The notes: generated by a model from the sequence alone, not told the origin. Numbered from the stretch's first letter, positions 1-9,127 are shown. The stretch: 64,000 nt of DNA from Actinoplanes palleronii (GCF_016862315.1 NZ_BOMS01000122.1:1-64000), one strand, 5' to 3'. Made by a program: numbers and translations.

Positions 1-84
1 ATCGACACTGCCCGCCGTCGCGAACCGCAACAGGTCCATGTTCCGCGCGACAGCGGCGTCCGGCTCCAGAATCGCCTGGCTCAT
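1..84 (-). CDS. cysN: Sulfate adenylyltransferase subunit 1 (partial, N-terminus only)
   Basis: Only the first 28 codons lie in the window; the gene runs off the left edge. The residues read MSQAILEPDAAV followed by RNMDLLRFATAGSVD, which is the conserved stretch just before the GTPase P-loop (DDGKST) of CysN. CysN is the GTPase subunit that drives APS synthesis by CysD. Its ATG overlaps the cysD stop codon as ATGA, so the two are translationally coupled. It cannot be seen whether a CysC APS-kinase domain is fused at the C-terminus. Confidence 0.85.
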   Translation of the reverse strand, partial: MSQAILEPDAAVARNMDLLRFATAGSVD

Positions 85-995
85 CAGAAGTAACCCTCTC
101 GCTTACGGTCTTCCATCGCGGCCTCGCTGACCCGGTCGTCGCCGCGGGTCGCGCCCCGCTCGGTGATCCGGGTGGCAGCCACCTCGTCGATCACCTTGTC
201 GACCGTGTCGGCCTCGGAGAGCACCGCGGCGGTCTGCGACGCGTCGCCGACGGTGCGGTACCGCACCCGGCGCACCTGCGAGGTCTCGCCGTCGCGCAGC
301 TTGATGAACTCGTTGACCGCGTAGTACATCCCGTCGCGCTCGACCACCTCGCGGTCGTGCGCGTAGTAGATGCTCGGCAGCGGCACCTGCTCCTTGGCGA
401 TGTAGTGCCAGATGTCCAGCTCGGTCCAGTTGGAGAGCGGGAACACCCGGATCGACTCGCCCGGGTGGTGCCGGCCGTTGTAGAGCCCCCAGAGCTCGGG
501 GCGCTGGTTCTTCGGGTCCCACTGGCCGAACTCGTCGCGGAAGCTGAACATCCGCTCCTTGGCCCGGGCCTTCTCCTCGTCGCGGCGGGCGCCGCCGAAG
601 AGCGCGTCGAAGCGGTACTTCTCCACCGCGGCGAGCAGCACCGGGGTCTGGATCCGGTTGCGGGTGCCGTCCGGCAGCTCGCGCACCAGGCCGGTGTCGA
701 TCGCCTCCTGCACACTGGCGACCACCAGGTTCAGCCCCAGCGTGGCGACCCGGTGATCCCGGTACGCCAGCACCTCGGCGAAGTTGTGCCCGGTGTCCAC
801 GTGCATCACCGGGAACGGCACCTTGCCGGGCGCGAACGCCTTCTCCGCGAGGCGGAGCATGACGATCGAGTCCTTGCCGCCGGAGAAGAGCAGCACGGGG
901 CGCTCGAACTCGGCCATTACCTCCCGCATGACGAAGATGCTCTCCGCTTCGAGTGCATCCAGATGCGAGACGCGATAGTCCTTCGTCTGGCTCAT
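84..995 (-). CDS. cysD: Sulfate adenylyltransferase subunit 2 (ATP sulfurylase small subunit)
   Basis: A 303-residue protein that makes adenosine 5'-phosphosulfate from ATP and sulfate as the CysDN complex in the cytoplasm. The PP-loop ATP pyrophosphatase motif SGGKDS is at residues 38-43, the HVDTGHNF stretch follows at about 65, and the GGARRDEEKARAKER segment near 135 is typical of CysD. The length is that of the family. The ATG at 995 follows cysQ after an 80-bp gap, and the stop overlaps the cysN start. Expression as a cysQ-cysD-cysN unit is likely. No cysH or cysC is visible here. Confidence 0.96.
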   Translation of the reverse strand: MSQTKDYRVSHLDALEAESIFVMREVMAEFERPVLLFSGGKDSIVMLRLAEKAFAPGKVPFPVMHVDTGHNFAEVLAYRDHRVATLGLNLVVASVQEAIDTGLVRELPDGTRNRIQTPVLLAAVEKYRFDALFGGARRDEEKARAKERMFSFRDEFGQWDPKNQRPELWGLYNGRHHPGESIRVFPLSNWTELDIWHYIAKEQVPLPSIYYAHDREVVERDGMYYAVNEFIKLRDGETSQVRRVRYRTVGDASQTAAVLSEADTVDKVIDEVAATRITERGATRGDDRVSEAAMEDRKREGYF

Positions 996-1075
996 GGGAT
1001 CAGTCCCCAGACCTTTCAGGTGTCGGCGGCCGAGCTGAGCTCATCCTGCGATTTTCCACGGTCGTTGCCGAGGGG

Positions 1076-1966
1076 TCATTCTGTCGGAAGATGCCTGCTG
1101 ATCGCAGCAAGCAACCGAGGAGCGAGATCTTTGCGACAGACGACCAGGTCAGGCAGCTTCGGATCGGCCCGGTTGTAGCTCAGCGGGGACCCGTCGATCC
1201 GGGACGCGTGCAGACCGGTGGCCAACGCCACAGCGACCGGGGCGGCCGAGTCCCATTCGTACTGGCCGCCGGCGTGCACGTAGGCGTCCGCCTCGCCGTT
1301 GATCACCGCGGCGATCTTCACGCCGGCCGAGCCCATCGGCACCAGCTCGGCGCCCAGGTCCTCGGCGAGCGCGGTGACGAACGCGGGCGGGCGGGTCCGG
1401 CTGGCGGCGATCCGGATCGCCCCGCCGGTCGCCGACTCCAGCGGCAGCGGCGGATAGGCCGGCGGGTGGTCGGTGGCCAGCGTGGAGTGCTGGGCCGGCA
1501 TCGCCACCGCGCCCGCGGACAGGCAGGCCTGGTTCGTCGAATCGGCGGTCCAGAGCGCCACGTGCACCGCCCAGTCGGGGCGGCCCTCCTCGGAGAACTC
1601 CCGGGTGCCGTCCAGCGGGTCGACGATCCAGACCCGGGACGCGCTCAACCGGTCCGGCCGGACCACCTCCGACTCGCCCTCGTTCCAGGCCACCCGGGCG
1701 TGCTCGTCCTCCTCGGACAGCACCGCGTCGGCCGGCCGCCAGCGGGCCAGCTCGGCGCGGATCAGGTCGTGCGCGGCCTTGTCGCCGGCCACCTTGAGGG
1801 CCTTGCCGTCGGCGTGGCCCATCGCGGCCCGGACCCGGAGCAGCTCCTGCCCGGCCCGGTCGGCGAGCCAGCGGGCGAACGCGGCGTCGATCACCGGTGG
1901 TGCGCCACCGTCAGCGCTGTCCCGCTGCACGGCCACGCGCGCGGACGCCTTCGTCTGCTCGCCCAT
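1076..1966 (-). CDS. cysQ: 3'(2'),5'-bisphosphate nucleotidase CysQ
   Basis: A 296-residue member of the inositol monophosphatase superfamily, predicted to dephosphorylate PAP (and PAPS) to AMP (APS). The metal-binding signatures are visible: SEED at residues 84-87, DPLDGT at 116-121, and a WDSAAPVAVA motif near 240 that corresponds to the WDxxA motif. It sits directly upstream of cysD on the same strand, which supports the PAP role over inositol phosphate. PAP is released by PAPS reductase and by sulfotransferases, so the gene implies PAPS use somewhere in the cell. A TATTAAT sequence overlaps the end of the upstream sugar-transferase gene and may give it its own promoter. Confidence 0.9.
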   Translation of the reverse strand: MGEQTKASARVAVQRDSADGGAPPVIDAAFARWLADRAGQELLRVRAAMGHADGKALKVAGDKAAHDLIRAELARWRPADAVLSEEDEHARVAWNEGESEVVRPDRLSASRVWIVDPLDGTREFSEEGRPDWAVHVALWTADSTNQACLSAGAVAMPAQHSTLATDHPPAYPPLPLESATGGAIRIAASRTRPPAFVTALAEDLGAELVPMGSAGVKIAAVINGEADAYVHAGGQYEWDSAAPVAVALATGLHASRIDGSPLSYNRADPKLPDLVVCRKDLAPRLLAAISRHLPTE

Positions 1967-2026
1967 CGTCTCGCTCCTGTCGTCGAACCGCCCCGCTCGC
2001 CGCCGGTGAGCGGACTGAGGGCTCTA

Positions 2027-3826
2027 TTAATACGCTCCCGACGAGCGCACCACTGCAGTCATGGTCCTCAGCAGGATGACGAGATCCAAACTGAGCGACC
2101 AGTTCTCGACATAGCGCAAGTCCAACCGAACCGCTTCTTCCCACGACAAGTCAGACCTTCCGGAGACCTGCCACAGACCGGTCATCCCGGGCTTGACGGC
2201 CAGCCGGCGGCGGACGTCATCCGCGTACGCGGCGACCTCCGTCGGCAGCGGCGGACGCGGCCCGACCAGGGACATCCGCCCGGAGAGCACGTTCAGCAAC
2301 TGCGGGAGCTCGTCCAGCGAGAACCGGCGCAACCACTGACCGACCGGGGTGACCCGCGGGTCATCGCGGATCTTGAAGAGCACACCGTCGTGCTCGTTCA
2401 GATGCCTCAACTCGGTCAACCGGGCCTCGGCGTCGACATACATGCTGCGGAATTTGAAGATCCGGAACATCTGCCCGTCGCGTCCCACCCGCACCTGGCG
2501 AAAGAGTACCGGGCCGCGGGACGTCAGCCGCACGCAGAGCGCCACCCCCAGCAGCACCGGGGCGAACAGCAGCAGCAGCACCAGCGCGCCGACCCGATCG
2601 ACGAGGTCCTTCACCAGTCGCGAGCCGCCGTGCAGCCGCGGGTGCTCGACGTGCAGCATCGGCAGCCCGTCGAACGGCCGGATCGTGGTCCGCGCCCCGG
2701 CGACGTCGATCAGCGTGCTGGCGACCACCAGGTCCACCTCGTCGCGCTCCAGCCGCCAGGCGAGCCGTCGCACCATCGCGCCGTCCAGTTCGGGACAGCT
2801 CAGCACCACCACGGTGTCCGCGTCGGCCTGCTCCACCGCCGAGGCCACGTCCTCGAACGTGCCGTAGACCGGCAGGTCCAGCGGGCCGCCGCGCACACCC
2901 ACACCGTCCGCGTCCGGCGGCAGACAGGCACCGACCACCTCGAGGCCGTGATAGCGCTCCCGGCGCAGCTGACGGGTGATCCCGATGACCGACAACTCGT
3001 GTCCGACCACGATCACCCGGCGCAGCGCCTCGCCCCGGGCCCGGGCCAGGTGCAGCCGCTTGCGCAGCGCGAACCGCAGCACCAGCACCCCGACGACCGC
3101 GGACGGCAGCGCGGCCAGGACATAGGACCGGGCCAGGTCGAGATCGAGGGCGTACGACAGCAGCGCCACCCCGGCGATCAGCCCCACCCCGCCCCGGATC
3201 ACCCGCTGGTACTCGTCGCTCCCGACGAACAGGTAGCGCCGCTCGTACGCCCGGGACACCGCCAGCACCGCCAGCAGCACCACCGGCAGCAGCGCGGACA
3301 GCAGCATGTACGCCCGGTTGTAGAGGGTCACCTCGTCGCCGAAGCGCAGCCCGAACCCGGCCGCGCCGGCACCGGTCCCGGCCGCGAGATCCGCGAGCAC
3401 CAGGGTCCGTACGTACCGGGTCTCCCACCGCTGCCGCCGCGACATCGCCGCGTGCCGGCCCCGGGCCCGGACGAACGGCCGGGTCGCCGGGCGTGCCGCC
3501 GCGGACCGGTTCGGCGCCGGCGACCAGTGCCGCTCACCGGCGTTGTTGCGGGCCGGATCGGCCACGCCGCGCACCGCGTGCGGCGGCCCGTTCTCCGCCC
3601 GCCGCGCCTCGGCACCGGCCGGCGCCGGGCTCACCGGCACGACCGGCACCGGGATCCGGTTGTTCCGGCCCGAGGCGGTACGCAGCGGCGGGCGCTGCGG
3701 ACCGTGGTTGGCCGGTGGATGATTGGCCGGCACGAAACCCTGCGGCGGCTCCACCGGGGTCACCGGCAGGCTCACCGTGGGTTCGGTAGACGCGTCCGCC
3801 CGGTTCTCGGACACGTCTTGCGACAT
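2027..3826 (-). CDS. Polyprenyl-phosphate sugar-1-phosphate transferase (exopolysaccharide initiation)
   Basis: About 599 residues from the ATG at 3826, which has a GGGGG ribosome-binding tract just upstream; an in-frame start 30 bp earlier is less likely. The N-terminal ~130 residues are Pro/Arg-rich and probably disordered. Four or five membrane helices and a Rossmann-like CoA-binding stretch follow. The C-terminal ~190 residues form the bacterial sugar transferase domain, with KDLVDRVGALVLLLLFAP (membrane re-entrant helix), FRIFKFRSM, SLDELPQLLNVL, MSLVGPRP and PGMTGLWQVSGRS. Such enzymes load the first sugar phosphate onto undecaprenyl phosphate for exopolysaccharide or capsule. Neighbours downstream are cysQ and cysDN, 60 bp away on the same strand. 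No other polysaccharide genes adjoin it. Confidence 0.93.
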   Translation of the reverse strand: MSQDVSENRADASTEPTVSLPVTPVEPPQGFVPANHPPANHGPQRPPLRTASGRNNRIPVPVVPVSPAPAGAEARRAENGPPHAVRGVADPARNNAGERHWSPAPNRSAAARPATRPFVRARGRHAAMSRRQRWETRYVRTLVLADLAAGTGAGAAGFGLRFGDEVTLYNRAYMLLSALLPVVLLAVLAVSRAYERRYLFVGSDEYQRVIRGGVGLIAGVALLSYALDLDLARSYVLAALPSAVVGVLVLRFALRKRLHLARARGEALRRVIVVGHELSVIGITRQLRRERYHGLEVVGACLPPDADGVGVRGGPLDLPVYGTFEDVASAVEQADADTVVVLSCPELDGAMVRRLAWRLERDEVDLVVASTLIDVAGARTTIRPFDGLPMLHVEHPRLHGGSRLVKDLVDRVGALVLLLLFAPVLLGVALCVRLTSRGPVLFRQVRVGRDGQMFRIFKFRSMYVDAEARLTELRHLNEHDGVLFKIRDDPRVTPVGQWLRRFSLDELPQLLNVLSGRMSLVGPRPPLPTEVAAYADDVRRRLAVKPGMTGLWQVSGRSDLSWEEAVRLDLRYVENWSLSLDLVILLRTMTAVVRSSGAY

Positions 3827-3961
3827 TCCACGACCCCCGTCACGTCGGCGGCGCATCGAAAGCGTGCGCCTGTGGTGACCAACGGACGGACGGCTGCGGC
3901 GTCACGGTATGGCTAGGCGGACAAATCGACCCAACCGGTCATGCCATTCCGACCCGGACCA

Positions 3962-4564
3962 TCAACTTCCGTGGTATTTGTTCTGCGCCCACTCGACACC
4001 CTCGAGCACGATCGCCTCCACCACGTCGGCGGCCCGGTCCACCAGAAAGTCCAGCTCCTTGCGCTCGGCCGAGGAGAAGTCGGAGAGCACGTAGTCAGCC
4101 GGATCCTGTCGTCCCGGGGGCCGGCCGACGCCGAAGCGCACCCGCGCGTAGTCCTTGCTCGCCAGCGACTTCGACATCGAGCGCAGCCCGTTGTGGCCGC
4201 CCTCACCGCCGCCGCTCTTCGCCCGGACCTGGCCGAACGGCACATCCAGCTCATCATGCACCGCAATCACATGCGCCACGGGCACTTTGAAGAACTGCGC
4301 CAGCGACACCACCGGCGCCCCGGACAGGTTCATGAACGTCAGCGGCTTGACCAGCACCAGCTTCGGCCCTCCACTGTGCTGACCTGCCCCGACGAGACGG
4401 CCCTCGCCGGCCTCGGCCTGGACGCGCTTGGCCCGGCCCAGCTTCGTCCCGATCCGGGACGCCAGCAGGTCGGCCACCATGAAGCCCACGTTGTGCCGGT
4501 TGCCGGCGTACTCCCGGCCCGGATTGCCCAGACCCACCACCAGCCACGGCGACTCGTCGCTCAC
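3962..4564 (-). CDS. pth: Peptidyl-tRNA hydrolase
   Basis: About 200 residues, the family length. It recycles peptidyl-tRNA dropped by ribosomes. Motifs: GLGNPGREYAGNRHNVGF near the N-terminus with the catalytic His in NRHNVG, FMNLSG, HDELDVPFGQ with the catalytic Asp, and GGEGGHNGLRS. The GTG at 4564 is chosen because a GGAGGGG ribosome-binding site lies 8 nt upstream; an in-frame TTG at 4588 overlaps that site and is not credible. The gene follows rplY on the same strand across a strong hairpin, a common actinobacterial pairing. Confidence 0.96.
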   Translation of the reverse strand: MSDESPWLVVGLGNPGREYAGNRHNVGFMVADLLASRIGTKLGRAKRVQAEAGEGRLVGAGQHSGGPKLVLVKPLTFMNLSGAPVVSLAQFFKVPVAHVIAVHDELDVPFGQVRAKSGGGEGGHNGLRSMSKSLASKDYARVRFGVGRPPGRQDPADYVLSDFSSAERKELDFLVDRAADVVEAIVLEGVEWAQNKYHGS

Positions 4565-4590
4565 CCTCAAGCCCCTCCGGATACACAACA

Positions 4591-4616
4591 GGGAAAGTGC
4601 CGGTCGGCACTTTCCC
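4591..4616 (-). terminator. Hairpin between rplY and pth
   Basis: GGGAAAGTGCCG and CGGCACTTTCCC form a perfect 12-bp inverted repeat with a 2-nt centre (in practice a 4-nt loop). It lies between the rplY stop and the pth start. No U-tract follows, so it may attenuate rather than fully terminate. It also overlaps the pth leader. Confidence 0.7.
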
Positions 4617-4658
4617 TGATGATCGATTTACCGCGTTACCGCGACGCAAGCGCCGAGA

Positions 4659-5279
4659 TTACTCCGCAGCGGCAGCAGAAGCCTCGGCGGACTCGCCCGC
4701 AGCGGCCTCGTCCTCAGCGGCGGTGGTGGTGCTCTGCGCGGCGTTGATGTACGCCAGCACGTGGTCGGCCTCGACCGCGAGCTCGACACCCTCCGGGAGC
4801 TTCAGGTCGCCGGCGGTCACCGTGGAACCGGCTTCCTTGCCCTCGAGCGACGCCTCGATCTCGGACGGCAGGTTCAGCGCGTCGGCGATCACGGCGACCG
4901 TGGTGAACTCGTGCGTGATCAGGGTGTTCTTCGCAGCCTCGCCGGTCAGCGACACCGGGACGTCGACCTGGATCTTCTCGCCCTTCTTGACGATCAGAAG
5001 GTCGATGTGCTCGTAGGTGTCCTTGATCGGGTCACGCTGGATCGCCTTCGGCAGCGCCAGGGTGGCGGCCGCGTTGCCGACGATGTCGATGGTGAAAATC
5101 TGGTTCAGGCCGCCCTTACGGATGGCGGCGGCGAACTCGCGGGCCGGCAGCGCGATGTGCTGCGGCGCCTCGCCGTGCCCGTACAGCACGGCGGGCACGA
5201 GACCGGCCCGGCGCGTGCGGCGGGCACCACCCTTGCCGAACTCGGTGCGGGGCTCTGCGCTGATCTTTACCTCGGACAC
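4659..5279 (-). CDS. rplY: 50S ribosomal protein L25 / general stress protein Ctc
   Basis: A 206-residue two-domain L25 (TL5/Ctc type). The N-terminal domain binds 5S rRNA (start MSEVKISAEPRTEFGKGGAR, then RRAGLVPAVLYGHGE), and a C-terminal beta domain (residues ~95-185) follows. The tail is Ala/Glu-rich and acidic. The gene is between prs and pth on the minus strand, the standard order in actinobacteria. The 386-bp leader upstream carries no gene. Confidence 0.95.
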   Translation of the reverse strand: MSEVKISAEPRTEFGKGGARRTRRAGLVPAVLYGHGEAPQHIALPAREFAAAIRKGGLNQIFTIDIVGNAAATLALPKAIQRDPIKDTYEHIDLLIVKKGEKIQVDVPVSLTGEAAKNTLITHEFTTVAVIADALNLPSEIEASLEGKEAGSTVTAGDLKLPEGVELAVEADHVLAYINAAQSTTTAAEDEAAAGESAEASAAAAE

Positions 5280-5665
5280 GGGGAAACTCCTGAAACTCTG
5301 GGATCGGGCTGCGTCTAAGCTGCGGCTGCGGTATTCCGGCAGTGCTTCGGTAGTGCTCGCCGACGACGCCTAAGCCGTCGCCGGCGCTGCCGGGCAAGGG
5401 GGCGCGCTGGGCACAGGCCCGGAGCACCGCGTCGATCACGGAGCCTCGAGCGGACTGCGAACCTCAGCAGACCGCGGGGCACCCTCGCCGTGGCAACCCC
5501 TCTACCCTACCTGCTGTCGGCCGGCGGACATCAGCGGGTCCCGCCGGAACACGGCGTCCGCGGAAAAATCCACCCGGGAGAAGACCACGGGCGGGCACAT
5601 CGGAAACACGCGAGAGCGCCCGCCACCGGCCACAGCCGACGGCGGACGCCCTCACCCCTCGTGAT
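5280..5665. other. Intergenic stretch between prs and rplY, no gene found
   Basis: A 386-bp gap between two minus-strand genes. It should hold the prs terminator and the rplY promoter and leader. Short open frames on both strands lack ribosome-binding sites and known similarity. A GC-rich imperfect inverted repeat occurs around 5358-5390 (CGCCGACGACGC facing GCCGTCGCCGGCG). I see no RNA gene. Confidence 0.5.
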
Positions 5666-6646
5666 TTAGCTCAAGCCACCGAACAGGGTGGTCACCGATC
5701 CGTCGTCGAACACCTCACGGATCGCGCGCGCCAGCAGCGGCGCGATGGACAACACAGTGATCTTGTCGAGCTGCTTCTCCGGCGCCAGCGGCAACGTGTT
5801 CGTCACCACCAGCTCCGAGATCCGGCTGTTCTTCAGCCGCTCGGTCGCCGGGTCGGACAGCAGCGCGTGCGTCGACGCCACGATCACGTCCGCGGCGCCC
5901 TCGTCGAACAGGATGTCCGCGGCCTTCGCGATCGTCCCGCCGGTGTCGATCATGTCGTCCACGATCAGGCAGACCCGGCCCTCGACGTCGCCGACCACCC
6001 GGTTCGCCACCACCTGGTTCGGCTTCATCGGGTCACGCGTCTTGTGGATGAACGCCAGCGGGCACCCGCCCAGCCGGTCCGTCCACCGCTCGGCCACCCG
6101 CACCCGGCCGGAGTCCGGCGCGACCACGGTCATCGGCCGGCCGGCGAACTTGCGCTCGACGTACTCGGCCAGGATGTCCATCGCGAACAGGTGGTCCACC
6201 GGACCGTCGAAGAAGCCCTGGATCTGCGCGGTGTGCAGGTCGACCGTGAGGATCCGGTTCGCGCCCGCCGTCTTCAGCAGGTCCGCCACCAGCCGGGCCG
6301 AGATCGGCTCCCGGCCGCGGTGCTTCTTGTCCTGACGCGAGTACGGGTAGAACGGCAGCACCACGGTGATCCGCTTGGCCGACCCCCGCTTCAGCGCGTC
6401 CACCATGATCAGCGTTTCCATGACCCAGCGGTTCACCCCTTCGGTGATCGACTGGACCACGAACGCGTCGGAGCCCCGGACCGATTCTTTGAACCGGACG
6501 AAGATCTCACCGTTGGCGAACTCGTACGAGTCCGACGGGGTCGGTGCCACGCCGAGCACCTGACCGATCTCGTCAGCCAACTCGGGGAACCCCCGGCCGG
6601 TGAAGAGCATCAAACTCTTACGGTTCTCCGCGACGATGCTGCCCAT
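5666..6646 (-). CDS. prs: Ribose-phosphate pyrophosphokinase
   Basis: A 326-residue class I PRPP synthetase that transfers pyrophosphate from ATP to ribose 5-phosphate for nucleotide, histidine and tryptophan synthesis. Visible motifs: the catalytic loop DLHTAQIQGFFDGPVDHL, the ATP-binding FPYSRQDKKHRGREPI, the regulatory VVAPDSG stretch and the PRPP-binding CLIVDDMIDTGGT. It lies 114 bp downstream of glmU on the same strand, as in most actinobacteria, so co-transcription is likely. Confidence 0.97.
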   Translation of the reverse strand: MGSIVAENRKSLMLFTGRGFPELADEIGQVLGVAPTPSDSYEFANGEIFVRFKESVRGSDAFVVQSITEGVNRWVMETLIMVDALKRGSAKRITVVLPFYPYSRQDKKHRGREPISARLVADLLKTAGANRILTVDLHTAQIQGFFDGPVDHLFAMDILAEYVERKFAGRPMTVVAPDSGRVRVAERWTDRLGGCPLAFIHKTRDPMKPNQVVANRVVGDVEGRVCLIVDDMIDTGGTIAKAADILFDEGAADVIVASTHALLSDPATERLKNSRISELVVTNTLPLAPEKQLDKITVLSIAPLLARAIREVFDDGSVTTLFGGLS

Positions 6647-6760
6647 CGGCTCGCTGCTCCCGTTGAATTAGGGGGTGTTGGGTTCGAGTGAAGTATCCCT
6701 GCCGGACACGTAACCGCCATGTTTCCGGGGCACTACGTGGGATGCCTCACCCCCGCTGGA

Positions 6761-8203
6761 TCAGTCCTGCTCAGGGGTGATAATCCGGGCCCGGTCGGCG
6801 GCCTCGGCGGACACCGTCCCCGGTCGCTTCAACGCCACCCAGCCCTCGACGTTGCGCTGTTGCGCCCGCGTCACCCCGAGATTGCCCGCAGGAACATCCT
6901 TCACCACCGCGGAGCCCGCCGCCACGTAAGCGCCCGGCCCGATCTCGACCGGCGCGATCAGCACCGAGTCCGACCCGACGAAGGCCGCCTCGCCGACCAC
7001 GGTCCGGCTCTTCTTCACGCCGTCGTAGTTCGCGAAGATCGTGCCGGCGCCGATGTTCGCCTTCGCGCCGATCTGCGCGTCACCCACGTACGACAGGTGC
7101 GGCACCTTCGCACCCTCGCCCAGCTCGGCGTTCTTGGTCTCGACGAACCCGCCGACCTTCGCCTTGCGGGCCAGCGTCGTCCCCGGGCGCAGGTAGGAGA
7201 ACGGGCCCACCGTCGCGTCCGGGCCGATCACCGCACCGATCGCATGGGTACGCAGGACCGTCGCGCCCTCGGCCACCGACGTGTCGACGAGCGTGGAATC
7301 CGGCCCGATCACGGCGCCGGTGGCCACCGACGAGGTGCCGGAGATCTGACAGTTCTGATCCACCACCGCGTCCGGCTCCAGCGTCGCGGTCACGTCGATC
7401 CACGTGGTCGCCGGGTCGAGCAGCAGCACGCCGGCGCGCATCCAGCCGTCGTTCACCCGATCGCGCATCAGCACCCGCAGCCGGGACAGCTCGGCGCGGT
7501 CGTTGCAGCCCAGCGTCTCGTACGCGAACTCGGCGATCTCGATCGCCACCGGCTGGCCCTGACCGGCCAGGATCGCGAAGACGTCGGTCAGATATTCCTC
7601 GCCCTGCGCGTTGTCGGTGGACAGCTTGCCCAGCGCCTCGCGCAGCAGCGCCGCGTCGAACGCGTAGATCCCCGAGTTGATCTCCCGGATCGCCAGCTGC
7701 TCGGCCGACGCGTCCTTCGCCTCGACGATCCGCTCCAGGTTGCCCCCGGCGTCCCGGACGATCCGGCCCAGCCCGCCCGGCTCGGCCACCTCGGCGCTCA
7801 GCACGGTGGCCGCCGCGCCGGCCCGCTCGTGCGTGGCCAGCAGCGCCTCGACCGTCTCCGGGCGCAGCAGCGGCACGTCACCGCTGAGCACCACCACGGT
7901 CCCGGTCAGCTCGGGCGCGGCGTCCAGGGCGATCCGCACCGCGTGGCCGGTGCCGTTCTGCTCGGCCTGCAGCACCGGCGTCGCGTCCGGCGCGACCTCG
8001 GACAGGAACGCGCCGACCTGGTCGGCCTTGTGCCCGACCACGACCAGGGTGCGGTCGGTCTTGATCGCCGCGGAGACGGCCAGCACGTGGCCGAGCAGGG
8101 TGCGGCCCAGCAGGGGCTGCAGAACCTTGGGCGTCGCGGACTTCATCCGCTTGCCCTCACCGGCGGCGAGGACGACGACGGTACGACTGGGGGCCTGGCT
8201 CAC
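6761..8203 (-). CDS. glmU: Bifunctional N-acetylglucosamine-1-phosphate uridyltransferase / glucosamine-1-phosphate acetyltransferase
   Basis: About 480 residues. It makes UDP-GlcNAc for peptidoglycan. The N-terminal pyrophosphorylase domain has VVVLAAGEGKRMKS, VLSGDVPLL and the GIYAFD region. The C-terminal left-handed beta-helix carries hexapeptide repeats from about residue 260, ending in the acetyltransferase signature GDAQIGAKANIGAGTIFANYDG. The GTG at 8203 is preferred because a TTGGAG site lies upstream; an upstream in-frame start at 8257 would add 18 unrelated residues. It sits downstream of tRNA-Gln and upstream of prs. Confidence 0.96.
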   Translation of the reverse strand: MSQAPSRTVVVLAAGEGKRMKSATPKVLQPLLGRTLLGHVLAVSAAIKTDRTLVVVGHKADQVGAFLSEVAPDATPVLQAEQNGTGHAVRIALDAAPELTGTVVVLSGDVPLLRPETVEALLATHERAGAAATVLSAEVAEPGGLGRIVRDAGGNLERIVEAKDASAEQLAIREINSGIYAFDAALLREALGKLSTDNAQGEEYLTDVFAILAGQGQPVAIEIAEFAYETLGCNDRAELSRLRVLMRDRVNDGWMRAGVLLLDPATTWIDVTATLEPDAVVDQNCQISGTSSVATGAVIGPDSTLVDTSVAEGATVLRTHAIGAVIGPDATVGPFSYLRPGTTLARKAKVGGFVETKNAELGEGAKVPHLSYVGDAQIGAKANIGAGTIFANYDGVKKSRTVVGEAAFVGSDSVLIAPVEIGPGAYVAAGSAVVKDVPAGNLGVTRAQQRNVEGWVALKRPGTVSAEAADRARIITPEQD

Positions 8204-8279
8204 GCGGAACTCCAAGTTCGCAGTAGGCAATTGTCGGCAGACGATGCAGCCGAGCACGGCCCGGCCGCAGTGTGAAAAG

Positions 8280-8350
8280 CTCCCGGAGGAGGACTCGAAC
8301 CCCCATAAACGGCACCAAAAGCCGTGGTCCTGCCATTAGACGATCCGGGA
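8280..8350 (-). tRNA. tRNA-Gln (anticodon UUG)
   Basis: A cloverleaf can be folded by eye. The acceptor stem TCCCGGA/TCCGGGA is a perfect 7 bp, the D stem is GTC/GAC, and the anticodon stem ACGGC/GCCGT encloses the loop TTTTGGT, giving anticodon TTG. The T arm GGGGG-TTCGAGT-CCTCC has one G.U pair. The discriminator is G and CCA is not encoded. It is directly upstream of glmU, a common actinobacterial position. Confidence 0.95.
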
Positions 8351-8458
8351 CTGATTCCGGCATTTCCCTCGGGCCATGCCTACCGTGTCACATGATAGCG
8401 GGCGGCCGTCGATCTTCACTCGGGGCTGCGCGGGCGGGTCTCCTGGCAGGATGGCCCG

Positions 8459-9127
8459 GTGACCGAGGCGACAGATCCACCGCGTCCCCGCCGGGCCCGC
8501 CCCGAGCCCGCACCCCGGGTCCGGATGTCCGGCGCCCAGCGCCGCGAGCAGCTGATCACGACCGGCCGGCAGCTCTTCGCCGAGCGCGGTTACGACGGCA
8601 CCAGCGTCGAGGAGGTCGCGTCCCGGGCGAAGGTGTCGAAGCCGGTGGTCTACGAGCACTTCGGCGGCAAGGAGGGCCTGTACGCGGTGGTCGTCGACCG
8701 CGAGGTGCGCGCCCTGCTGGACCGGATCACCGCGGCGCTGACCGCCGGCCACCCGCGGGAGCTGCTCGAGCAGGCCGCGCTGGCGCTGCTCGACTACATC
8801 GAGGAGGAGCCGCACGGCTTCCGGGTGCTGGTCCTGCAGGCGCCGGTGCTGGCGCCGGCCGGCACGTTCTCCAGCGTGATGAACGACGTGGCGCACCAGG
8901 TGGAGCACATCCTGGGCGCCGAGTTCACCAGCCGTGGCCTGGACCCGAAGTTCGCCGAGCTGTACTCGCAGGCGCTGGTCGGGATGGTGGCGCTGGTCGG
9001 GCAGTGGTGGCGGGAGGCGCGGAAGCCGAAGAAGGAGATGGTCGCCGCGCACCTGGTGAACCTGGCCTGGAACGGCCTGTCCCACCTGGAGGCCAAGCCC
9101 GGCCTGATCACCCGTAAGACGCGATGA
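8459..9127 (+). CDS. TetR/AcrR family transcriptional regulator
   Basis: 222 residues starting at a GTG. An Arg/Pro-rich N-terminal tail of about 22 residues precedes the TetR DNA-binding domain: RREQLITTGRQLFAERGYDG, then the helix-turn-helix at about 46-66 (TSVEEVASRAKVSKPVVYEHF) and the KEGLYAVV helix. The C-terminal ligand domain is typical in size. It stands alone between tRNA-Gln and a convergent small membrane-protein gene, so its target and ligand cannot be inferred from context. Confidence 0.9.
   Translation: MTEATDPPRPRRARPEPAPRVRMSGAQRREQLITTGRQLFAERGYDGTSVEEVASRAKVSKPVVYEHFGGKEGLYAVVVDREVRALLDRITAALTAGHPRELLEQAALALLDYIEEEPHGFRVLVLQAPVLAPAGTFSSVMNDVAHQVEHILGAEFTSRGLDPKFAELYSQALVGMVALVGQWWREARKPKKEMVAAHLVNLAWNGLSHLEAKPGLITRKTR

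Noticed and set aside
953..3916. Very long plus-strand open frame across cysQ and the sugar transferase
   Set aside because: It encodes Arg/Pro/Gly/His-rich low-complexity sequence typical of antisense frames in GC-rich DNA, and both genes beneath it have clear family motifs.
5464..5655. Small minus-strand gene between prs and rplY
   Set aside because: Arg-rich low-complexity frame without a ribosome-binding site or recognisable family.
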